A stretch of 20,527 nt of DNA from CBDUVZ01 sp965370805. GTDB lineage: Bacteria > Hydrothermota > Tepidihabitantia > Tepidihabitantales > Tepidihabitantaceae. The DNA lies in contig CBDUVZ010000052.1 in assembly GCA_965370805.1 (NCBI GenBank), positions 1-20,527 of the forward strand, given 5' to 3'. Both the position numbers and the translations under genes were made by a program. Below the pieces are notes generated by a model. That model was not told the DNA's origin and searched no databases. It saw nothing but the letters and a program-made list of their open reading frames with translations. Shown here piece after piece: positions 7,501 to 13,168 of this stretch (its first letter is position 1; each line of letters starts with the position of its first letter).

Positions 7501-7507
7501 ACCTCCT
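7501..7507 (-). promoter_or_regulatory. Strong Shine-Dalgarno for the TTG-started EIIA gene
   Basis: The minus strand reads AGGAGGT, then 5 bases, then TTG. The strength and spacing of this site decide the TTG start at 7495. It contrasts with genes elsewhere in the window that have no such site. Confidence 0.7.
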
Positions 7508-7517
7508 GTCTGGGAAT

Positions 7518-7535
7518 GCCGTCCGGACGGACGGC
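7518..7535. repeat. Intergenic hairpin between rsfS and the EIIA gene
   Basis: GCCGTCC (7518-7524) pairs perfectly with GGACGGC (7529-7535) around the loop GGAC. It sits in the 55-base gap between the rsfS stop and the EIIA start. On the minus-strand RNA no U-run follows, so it is not an intrinsic terminator. It could be an mRNA processing or stability element. Confidence 0.55.
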
Positions 7536-7550
7536 GGAAATCCGATGGTT

Positions 7551-7910
7551 CTAGGGGACGCTACGCTCGGACGGCAGGTCCTTGTGCGGTGCGTCACCCC
7601 ACAGTCGCTCGAAACCGTAGTACTGACGAGTCTCACCAGTCAGAATATGCACAACGACGTCCACATAGTCAAGCAAAACCCACACGCCCGCTTCGGTTCC
7701 CTCGGAATGGTGAATCGGCTCGCCCTCCTGCTTCAGCCTGCTCACGACCTCGCTGGCAATCGCCTGGGCGTGAATCGTGGAGCCGGCGGTCGCAACAACG
7801 AAGAAGTCCGCCAGCGAAGAACGGCCCCGCAGGTCGATAATCACGATATCTTCGCCCAGCTTGTCCCGGGCTACTTCGGCCGTTCTGACCGCCAGGCGTT
7901 CCGAAGTCAT
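7551..7910 (-). CDS. rsfS: Ribosomal silencing factor RsfS
   Basis: This 119-aa protein matches RsfS (Iojap/YbeB), which binds L14 on the 50S subunit and blocks subunit joining when nutrients run short. Visible signatures are SSLADFFVVATA (31-42), GVWVLLDYVDVVVHI (75-89) and YYGFERLWGDAP (97-108); length is normal. I chose the ATG at 7910, one base after the stop of the upstream gene (TGACATG arrangement). An in-frame TTG at 7928 would add six residues and overlap that gene by 17 bases, but it has no better ribosome site. Its place in the chain that begins with S13/S11/S4/L17 fits growth-rate control. Confidence 0.92.
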   Translation of the reverse strand: MTSERLAVRTAEVARDKLGEDIVIIDLRGRSSLADFFVVATAGSTIHAQAIASEVVSRLKQEGEPIHHSEGTEAGVWVLLDYVDVVVHILTGETRQYYGFERLWGDAPHKDLPSERSVP

Positions 7911-7911
7911 G

Positions 7912-8364
7912 TCAATTGAGGGGAACAACCCCCGGAAAGAAACTGCCGTAGTCCTCGCCGAGAATCAGTCTCACTTCGAGATGACACGCCGAGTCAAGCG
8001 CCACCTCGACCTTCGGCATCAGCTTCTCTCCCGCGAAGAAAAACCAGAAGCGACGTCGTATCACCAGCAACTCCGCGACCTGCCGGGCATTGATGCCGGC
8101 GGGGTCCAGCAGGTCGACAACTGTAGTCTTCTCGTAGTGCCGACTCGCGGTACTTACTCCGTACACATCGAACCCGCGCGCCCGGAGCTCGTCGGCCACC
8201 GAACGGGCCAGATAGGACAAACCACAGCCATTGACGACTTCCATTCTCACCGACCCGTAGTCAAAGCTGGGTGGCTCTTCCTGCGGACGGAAACGCCAGG
8301 CAAACGAAGCACCCACCCCGCCCAGCACCACCACCAGAACGAACCAGATGAATGCGCGCTTCAC
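7912..8364 (-). CDS. LytR_C-domain membrane-anchored protein
   Basis: This 150-aa protein has one N-terminal membrane segment (about residues 3-23, rich in V/L/F/G) and a short linker. The rest resembles the LytR_C domain: VRMEVVNGCGLSYLARSVAD (39-58) matches the family's 'VEVLNGSG..GLA..VA..L' opening, and GFDVYGV and RHYEKTTVVDLL follow as expected. LytR_C domains usually sit at the end of LytR-CpsA-Psr cell-wall ligases or stand alone, as here; the catalytic LCP domain is missing. A periplasmic cell-wall-linked role is inferred. The start is GTG and overlaps the glmU-like stop in GTGA. Confidence 0.78.
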   Translation of the reverse strand: MKRAFIWFVLVVVLGGVGASFAWRFRPQEEPPSFDYGSVRMEVVNGCGLSYLARSVADELRARGFDVYGVSTASRHYEKTTVVDLLDPAGINARQVAELLVIRRRFWFFFAGEKLMPKVEVALDSACHLEVRLILGEDYGSFFPGVVPLN

Positions 8365-9101
8365 CCTGCGTGGCTCCGGGTCCGACGAACCAACTCCTCG
8401 GAAACCTCGGCCAACTGCTCAGGCGTGTTCGCACCCATCATCTCACGCGGGTCATCCATCAGCACGGCTACTACCAGCCCGCCCTCGGACCTCACGCCGC
8501 GCACGGCATCGGTCAGGTAATACTCACCCGAGACCGGACTGGGCTCGATTCTGTCCAGCACCGGTCGAAGCAGTCCCCACTGGAAAGCATAGAACCCCGA
8601 GTTGACCTCCTGGATGTCCCGCGTCTCGTCGTCGGCATCCCGTTCCTCAACGATATCCTCAATGATATCTCCCTCTCCGCGCACGATCCGGCCGTACCCG
8701 AACGGGTCATCGAAACGCGCGGTCAGCACCGCCACGTCCGCGGCGCGCTCACGGCGCACATCAACCAGACGACGCACCGTATCCGACCGCATCAGGGGCA
8801 CGTCCCCGTATACCACAACGCACTCTTCTTCATCGGAGATCATCCCCCGGCACGAAAGCACCGCGTCAGCCGTACCCCGCTGCTCTGCCTGAACCGCGAA
8901 TTCAACGCCGGAATCACCGTATGCCTTCTCGACCTGATCTCTTCCGGTCCCCACAACCAGAATCACCCGGTCCAGTCCGGCCGAACGGACCGAATCCAGC
9001 ACGTAGCCAAGCAACGGACGCCCCGCAACCGGCAGCAGTACCTTTGGGGTACTGGACCCCATTCGCCTGCTCTTACCTGCTGCGAGGACGATTGCCGTCA
9101 T
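8361..9101 (-). CDS. glmU: GlmU N-terminal-type UDP-GlcNAc pyrophosphorylase (uridylyltransferase domain only)
   Basis: This 246-aa nucleotidyltransferase has the GlmU pyrophosphorylase motifs in order: LAAGKSRRMG (6-15), TPKVLLPVAGRPLL with K20, QRGTADAV, VYGDVPLM, PFGYGRIVR, EVNSGFYAF, SGEYYLTDAV and GANTPEQL. The expected reaction is GlcNAc-1-phosphate plus UTP to UDP-GlcNAc, a precursor of peptidoglycan and LPS. Full GlmU is about 450 aa because a left-handed beta-helix acetyltransferase follows; here the protein stops just after the pyrophosphorylase domain. The acetyltransferase step must be done elsewhere, or the substrate may be another sugar phosphate. The ATG is clear, and its first 29 bases overlap the end of panD. 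Confidence 0.82.
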   Translation of the reverse strand: MTAIVLAAGKSRRMGSSTPKVLLPVAGRPLLGYVLDSVRSAGLDRVILVVGTGRDQVEKAYGDSGVEFAVQAEQRGTADAVLSCRGMISDEEECVVVYGDVPLMRSDTVRRLVDVRRERAADVAVLTARFDDPFGYGRIVRGEGDIIEDIVEERDADDETRDIQEVNSGFYAFQWGLLRPVLDRIEPSPVSGEYYLTDAVRGVRSEGGLVVAVLMDDPREMMGANTPEQLAEVSEELVRRTRSHAG

Positions 9102-9444
9102 CGACTATGCGATTGTCCTTGTCAACGTTGACCCGCTTCAGGGAATGATGGGTTGCTTCTGTATCCGTCAGCAGTTCATTGCTCATCACTATGACCTCGT
9201 CCCCGATTTCGCCCAGCCTGGCCGCGGCACCATTGAGCACGCATACCCTGGAACCGGCCGCAGCTTCGATCACATAGGTCTCAAAGCGCTGGCCGTTGTT
9301 CACATTGACAACCTGGACGACCTCTCCCGGCAGGATATCGGCGGCACGCATGAGATCGTTGTCCAACTCAAGACTGCCCTCATAACGGAGGTTCTTATCG
9401 GTAATCGTGAGCCGTTGAATCTTGGACTTGACGAGGACTCTCAA
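9073..9444 (-). CDS. panD: Aspartate 1-decarboxylase PanD
   Basis: PanD converts L-aspartate to beta-alanine for pantothenate and CoA. The 123-aa proenzyme shows the self-cleavage site YEGS (G23-S24, giving the pyruvoyl serine), K8, the RFETY segment (R53, T56, Y57) and LNGAAARLG (N71). All are shifted by one from E. coli K9, G24-S25, R54, T57, Y58 and N72. The open frame runs further upstream, but that part is antisense-like sequence inside rplQ. I place the start at TTG 9444, where AAAGGA lies six bases upstream and the length fits the family. It begins 10 bases after rplQ ends and overlaps glmU by 29 bases. No other pantothenate gene is nearby. Confidence 0.9.
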   Translation of the reverse strand: MRVLVKSKIQRLTITDKNLRYEGSLELDNDLMRAADILPGEVVQVVNVNNGQRFETYVIEAAAGSRVCVLNGAAARLGEIGDEVIVMSNELLTDTEATHHSLKRVNVDKDNRIVDDGNRPRSR

Positions 9445-9454
9445 GAGTCGTCCT

Positions 9455-9937
9455 TTACTGCTTCTTCTTCTTGGAACTGCTCTTCTTGTCGGCTGCCTTC
9501 TCGCCTGCCGTAGCCTTCTTGGTCTTCTTCCGCCCGCGCCCCTTCTCCGCTGCCTTGGCCTTCTTCTCCTTGTGCGTTTCCTCCCGGACCACAAGTTCCA
9601 GAAGGGCCATCTCGGCGGCATCCCCCTCGCGCGGACCCAATCGGTAGATGCGGGTGTAGCCGCCATCCCGTCCGGCAAACCTGGGTCCGATAGCATCGAA
9701 CAACTTCTTCAGGATATCCCGGTCGACGATGAACCTGTTCGCTTCCCGCCGCGCGGCAAGCGTATTCTGCCGGGCAAAGCGAATCATCCGATCGGCAAGG
9801 CGGCGGGCCTCCTTTGCCTTCGCCAGCGTCGTCTGAATCCGCTCGTGTGCAAACAACGCCCGAACCAGATTTCGCAGCAACGCGTCCCGATGTGCTTTCG
9901 TACGACCCAGCTTCTTGACCTTATTGCCGTGGCGCAC
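9455..9937 (-). CDS. rplQ: 50S ribosomal protein L17 with lysine-rich tail
   Basis: L17 is recognised by its N-terminus MRHGNKVKKLGRTKAHRDAL, followed by LLRNLVRALFAHERIQTTLA and the C-terminal GYTRIYRLGPREGDAAEMAL. The conserved body ends near residue 120. A further 40 residues (121-160) are mostly Lys, Ala, Gly and Ser, ending KKSSSKKKKQ, which makes the protein 160 aa against about 127 in E. coli. The start is GTG, three bases after the rpoA stop. This is the usual last gene of the alpha operon, but here the chain runs on into panD. Confidence 0.96.
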   Translation of the reverse strand: MRHGNKVKKLGRTKAHRDALLRNLVRALFAHERIQTTLAKAKEARRLADRMIRFARQNTLAARREANRFIVDRDILKKLFDAIGPRFAGRDGGYTRIYRLGPREGDAAEMALLELVVREETHKEKKAKAAEKGRGRKKTKKATAGEKAADKKSSSKKKKQ

Positions 9938-9940
9938 TGA

Positions 9941-10951
9941 CTACTCCTTGGGCTCCAGCCCTGACACGTCCATTCCGAATGACAGTCCGACGTCCTCAAG
10001 CACCTTCTTCAATTCCTCAAGTGACTTGCGCCCGAAGTTCTCGATGTCGAGCATGTCCTTCTCGGTCCGTTGAACCAGATCCCCCACGGTCTGAATCGAT
10101 ATCCGCTCACCGGTGCGCTTCGAGCGACCCTTCTTCAGGCAGTTGAGAGCCCGGTTTGACAACTCCAGTTCTTCGATATCCATCGCCAGCAACTCGATAA
10201 TCCGGTCGCGGTCGCGGTAGAGTTTCTCCTCCTCGACGAATCCGGGTTCCTTCTCGGACGGCACAAGAACGCCCATGTGGTTCTTCACAATGGTAGCCGA
10301 CTGAATCATGGCTTCATCCGGCCTGACCGTCCCATCGGTCCAGACCTCGAGGATGGCTTTCTCGAAGTCGGTCCGTTCCAGCAGACGCATTGACTCCACC
10401 CAGTAGTTGACCTTCTTGACCGGTGAGAAGAATGCATCCAGGAAAATCGTACCCTCAGGAGCGGTTTGATTCCTCTTCAGACGCTCAGCAGTAACGTATC
10501 CCCGGCCGTTCTCAACGAACATCTCGATGTTGACCGAACGATTCTTATCGGAAACAGTGAGAATGTGCTGATCCGGATTGGCGATGACAATCTCGGGCGG
10601 CACAGTAAGGTCCTTGCCGGTGAACTCACGCTTGCCCTTGGCGTGAAGCTGACAGGACTTGGGCGACTCGGACCAGAGCCTCATGCGCAGCTTCTTGATG
10701 TTGAGAATGATCTCGGAAACATCCTCCACCACGTCTTCGATAGTCGAGAACTCGAGGGGCGTATCGTCAATCCGCACATGGGTGACCGCTGCACCCTGAC
10801 CTGAGTAAAGGAGCGCCCGACGCATGGCATTCCCGATTGTACAACCCCATCCCTTCTCCAGCGGGGCGATGACGAACTTCGCGCTGGACTCGGTGGCCGT
10901 ATCAGTCTCATAATCCAGCTTTTCGGGCAGGACAAATCGCTTGAGTTTCAT
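9941..10951 (-). CDS. rpoA: RNA polymerase alpha subunit
   Basis: This 336-aa alpha subunit has the N-terminal assembly domain with KGWGCTIGNAMRRALLYS (33-50) and the C-terminal domain with ELELSNRALNCLKKG (261-275), TVGDLVQRTEKDML and FGRKSLEELKKVLEDVGLSFGM. R267 and N270 align with E. coli R265 and N268, which contact UP-element DNA. Between NCLK and TVGDLV there are about nine extra residues, mostly basic (within KGRSKRTGERIS), compared with E. coli. The ATG overlaps the rpsD stop in ATGA. This is the standard position in the alpha operon. Confidence 0.98.
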   Translation of the reverse strand: MKLKRFVLPEKLDYETDTATESSAKFVIAPLEKGWGCTIGNAMRRALLYSGQGAAVTHVRIDDTPLEFSTIEDVVEDVSEIILNIKKLRMRLWSESPKSCQLHAKGKREFTGKDLTVPPEIVIANPDQHILTVSDKNRSVNIEMFVENGRGYVTAERLKRNQTAPEGTIFLDAFFSPVKKVNYWVESMRLLERTDFEKAILEVWTDGTVRPDEAMIQSATIVKNHMGVLVPSEKEPGFVEEEKLYRDRDRIIELLAMDIEELELSNRALNCLKKGRSKRTGERISIQTVGDLVQRTEKDMLDIENFGRKSLEELKKVLEDVGLSFGMDVSGLEPKE

Positions 10952-11568
10952 TTCGAATAGAGCTCCACAATGAGCTGCGTATTGCAGGGAATATCCTTCA
11001 CATCCTCGGGCGTGGGCTCACGAGTGACCAATCCGGTAGCAGTCTCAGGATTTGACTGGAGCCATGCTACTTCCGAGGATTCCTTGTTTTCGATAATCGG
11101 CTTCACCAGTTTCATGCCCTTCTCACCGTTGACGCCGATTGTCTGGCCGGCCTTGACAAGGAACGATGGTATGTTCACCCTCCGTCCATTGACAGTGATA
11201 TGACCGTGACTCACGAACTGCCGGGCCTGCGGTCGGGAATCGGCAAATCCCAGACGACTCACAACATTGTCAAGACGTCGTTCAAGCAGAATGACGAGCG
11301 TCGCAGCGGTATTCGCCGACTTTGCCGCCCGCTTGAAGTAATTGCGGAACTGAGTCTCAAGGACCCCATACATCATCCGCAGCTTCTGCTTCTCGCGCAG
11401 TTGGATCGCGTACGCCGACTGTCTGCGTCGGCGGCGACCCCGGACTATCGGCACTTCACCGCGCTTCATCAGAACACACTTGTCCGACAGACATTTCCCG
11501 CCACGCAGGAAAAGCTTTTCCTTTGCCTTACGGCACCGCTTGCACTTCGGTTCAGTATCTCTAGCCAT
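10948..11568 (-). CDS. rpsD: 30S ribosomal protein S4 (zinc-type)
   Basis: This 206-aa S4 binds 16S rRNA early in 30S assembly and in some bacteria represses its own operon. It shows the four-cysteine N-terminus of the zinc-containing form: C9 and C12 in PKCKRCRK, C26 and C31 in GGKCLSDKC. It also has the S4 RNA-binding domain (LERRLDNVVSRLGFADSRPQ and QFVSHGHITVNGRRVNIPSF). It ends in CNTQLIVELYSK. It follows rpsK after 55 bases and its stop overlaps the rpoA ATG. Confidence 0.97.
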   Translation of the reverse strand: MARDTEPKCKRCRKAKEKLFLRGGKCLSDKCVLMKRGEVPIVRGRRRRRQSAYAIQLREKQKLRMMYGVLETQFRNYFKRAAKSANTAATLVILLERRLDNVVSRLGFADSRPQARQFVSHGHITVNGRRVNIPSFLVKAGQTIGVNGEKGMKLVKPIIENKESSEVAWLQSNPETATGLVTREPTPEDVKDIPCNTQLIVELYSK

Positions 11569-11623
11569 TTCTTGCCCCCGGACGCGAGCTGGACCCTATC
11601 CTTGTATCACCCAAAAGGAATCC

Positions 11624-11998
11624 TCAGACGCGCCGCTGCTTGGGTGGTCGGCAGCCATTGTGAGGAATCGGAGTTATATCCGTTATCGCGGAAATGCTGA
11701 GCCCGGTGTTCTGAAGCGACCTGAGCGCCGCCTCTCTGCCCGGACCCGGTCCACTTATTCTCACTTCCACCTTCCTGACACCGAGACTCGCCGCCTCTCT
11801 GCCGGCTGCCTCGGAACAAACTCCAGCAGCATAGGGCGTACCTTTCTTTGATCCCTTGAACCCGACGCGACCCGACGATGACCAACAGACAACCGCGCCC
11901 TGCAAGTCGGCAATAGTCACCATGGTATTGTTGAAAGTGGTAGTGATGTGCACTATGCAGTTGATCGGGGCCTTTTTCTTCGAGGATCGTCTTGCCAT
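11624..11998 (-). CDS. rpsK: 30S ribosomal protein S11
   Basis: This 124-aa S11 has INCIVHITTTFNNTMVTIAD (12-31) near the start, GSKKGTPYAAG in the middle and DITPIPHNGCRPPKQRRV at the C-terminus, all diagnostic. It sits in the platform of the 30S subunit. The ATG is two bases after the rpsM stop, so the two are translationally coupled. Length and composition are normal for the family. Confidence 0.97.
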   Translation of the reverse strand: MARRSSKKKAPINCIVHITTTFNNTMVTIADLQGAVVCWSSSGRVGFKGSKKGTPYAAGVCSEAAGREAASLGVRKVEVRISGPGPGREAALRSLQNTGLSISAITDITPIPHNGCRPPKQRRV

Positions 11999-12000
11999 GA

Positions 12001-12369
12001 TCAGCTCTTCTTGGCTCCGGCCTTCTTGCGTGGCCCTTTGCGAGTCCGGGCATTGGTGCGGGTGCGCTGGCCGCGAACGGGCAACCCGCTGCGGTGACGA
12101 AGCCCCCGGTAGCTGCCGATCTCGATGTAGCGCTTGATGTTCGCCGAGACATCGGCACGCAGTTCACCCTCGACCTTGTGACTCTTATCAATCTCCTTAC
12201 GGATGCCGGCCACGTCATCCTCGGTCAACTCGCTGACTTTGCGCTCCGGGTCGATACTGACCGCTACCAGTATCCGGCGCGCCACGAAAGGACCGATGCC
12301 GTAGATGTGAGGCAGCGCGTACAGAATCTTCTTGTTATCAGGCAAGTCAATGCCCGCAATACGAGCCAC
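12001..12369 (-). CDS. rpsM: 30S ribosomal protein S13 (first gene of the alpha operon)
   Basis: This 122-aa S13 starts MARIAGIDLPDNKKILYAL, has YGIGPFVARRILVAVSID and ends in the basic GLRHRSGLPVRGQRTRTNAR and a Lys-rich tail that contacts tRNA. The start is GTG, four bases after AGGAGG. In many bacteria infA and rpmJ precede rpsM; here there is only a promoter and leader, so S13 opens the transcript. Confidence 0.97.
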   Translation of the reverse strand: MARIAGIDLPDNKKILYALPHIYGIGPFVARRILVAVSIDPERKVSELTEDDVAGIRKEIDKSHKVEGELRADVSANIKRYIEIGSYRGLRHRSGLPVRGQRTRTNARTRKGPRKKAGAKKS

Positions 12370-12373
12370 TTAT

Positions 12374-12379
12374 CCTCCT
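12374..12379 (-). promoter_or_regulatory. Shine-Dalgarno of rpsM
   Basis: The minus strand carries AGGAGG, four bases before the GTG at 12369. This fixes the non-ATG start of rpsM. Confidence 0.75.
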
Positions 12380-12433
12380 GTCAGGTCGGTTAAGAAACAA
12401 TCAATTACTACACTGCTATACGCTAAGCCCCAA

Positions 12434-12461
12434 TTTATACTCGATTTAGCGCAAATGTCAA
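12434..12461 (-). promoter_or_regulatory. Sigma70-type promoter of the extended alpha operon
   Basis: On the minus strand, a perfect TTGACA (12456-12461), a 16-base spacer and TATAAA (12434-12439) are followed by a leader of roughly 58 bases before the rpsM GTG. The surrounding sequence is noticeably AT-richer than the genes. S4 represses the alpha operon through this leader in E. coli; I see no convincing equivalent pseudoknot here. Confidence 0.75.
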
Positions 12462-12599
12462 GTTCGGAATAGCCGGCCCAGTAACGCCCTGCGATTCTAG
12501 CGAAACCGATCTGTCCTGCTGGAGCAACTGGAGTGACCTGAACGCTCAGGCTATCTGAGAACCAGATGCAGAGGAAACCCGGAAGAAAGTCCGTCCTGA

Positions 12600-13055
12600 C
12601 TATCGGTCGCTGAACCCGTCCCCGAGTACTTGCTCCATCAACTCTCTGGTCCCCGGGGCGTCAAGCAGACTGTCGGTACCCGGGAAGAAATCCCACTCTC
12701 CGTACTGTCCGCTCAGCACCCGTTCATCCCGGGATACGTCATCGCCGAACAACCCGGCCCCGCCGCCGAACGCCCGTTCGATGAGCCTCGGCAGGTCAAC
12801 TCCACTGAGCTGTGCAAGCATTTCCTGCTCGGATTCACCGCCGTCGGTTGATAGCTCTTCCGGCTCGTCGGGAATCCGGCCCCGGGCTCGACTCAGCAAC
12901 CTCGGCTCGGCCGTGACGCTACCTCCGCCCTGCTGCCCTCTGGCCCATTCGACAATCTTCGGGTCGCTTTCCGGCTTTGCTGATTCGTATGCAGCAACGG
13001 CCAGGATCGTCCCGGCCAGTCCAAGCACTACGACGAACTGTCCTGATACCTTCAT
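12600..13055 (-). CDS. Unrecognised membrane-anchored or secreted 151-aa protein
   Basis: I do not recognise this family. The protein has one hydrophobic segment near the N-terminus (about residues 7-22, QFVVVLGLAGTILAVA). The rest is a hydrophilic, acidic, Gly/Glu/Asp-rich region ending with LIERAFGGGAGLFGDD and TRELMEQVLGDGFSDR. That points to a signal peptide or single anchor with a small periplasmic domain. There is no cysteine, so it is not a lipoprotein. Real-gene evidence is a GTGACA-N17-TATAAT promoter, GGGAGG three bases before the ATG, and codon usage like its neighbours. It stands alone between the rpsM promoter and the divergent mnmG. Confidence 0.68.
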   Translation of the reverse strand: MKVSGQFVVVLGLAGTILAVAAYESAKPESDPKIVEWARGQQGGGSVTAEPRLLSRARGRIPDEPEELSTDGGESEQEMLAQLSGVDLPRLIERAFGGGAGLFGDDVSRDERVLSGQYGEWDFFPGTDSLLDAPGTRELMEQVLGDGFSDR

Positions 13056-13077
13056 GTCCCTCCCAGGTTATGCTCCA

Positions 13078-13106
13078 ATTATACCCGGAAACGACCACCG
13101 TGTCAC
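13078..13106 (-). promoter_or_regulatory. Promoter of the 151-aa gene
   Basis: On the minus strand, GTGACA (13101-13106), a 17-base spacer and a perfect TATAAT (13078-13083) lie 22 bases before the ATG at 13055. A purine-rich GGGAGG is placed between, so this unit has a short conventional leader. Confidence 0.7.
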
Positions 13107-13128
13107 TGCCAGTCCCACGCCAGCCGGT

Positions 13129-13156
13129 TTGACTTGGCATCCCGTAACTCTAGAAT
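13129..13156 (+). promoter_or_regulatory. Promoter of mnmG (nearly leaderless type)
   Basis: TTGACT (13129-13134), a 16-base spacer and TAGAAT (13151-13156) are followed by 12 bases and the ATG at 13169. The predicted leader is only about 5-6 bases, and there is no Shine-Dalgarno sequence. The layout closely matches that in front of purF. Confidence 0.65.
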
Positions 13157-13168
13157 CCTACCGTCAAG

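Noticed and set aside
9445..9696. N-terminal extension of panD
   Set aside because: The extra 84 residues are Arg/Pro-rich out-of-frame translation of rplQ. PanD homology starts at MRVLVKSK, and a ribosome site precedes TTG 9444.
12494..12499. Second TAGAAT box upstream of the rpsM promoter
   Set aside because: No -35-like hexamer lies 15-18 bases upstream, and the TTGACA/TATAAA pair downstream is much better.
12537..12550. Hairpin as terminator of the 151-aa gene
   Set aside because: CCTGA-ACGC-TCAGG is only a 5-bp stem with no T-run on the minus strand.
12370..12599. Possible rpmJ or infA upstream of rpsM
   Set aside because: No short frame with the L36 cysteine/histidine pattern or an IF-1-like sequence is present. 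The stretch holds the promoter and leader.
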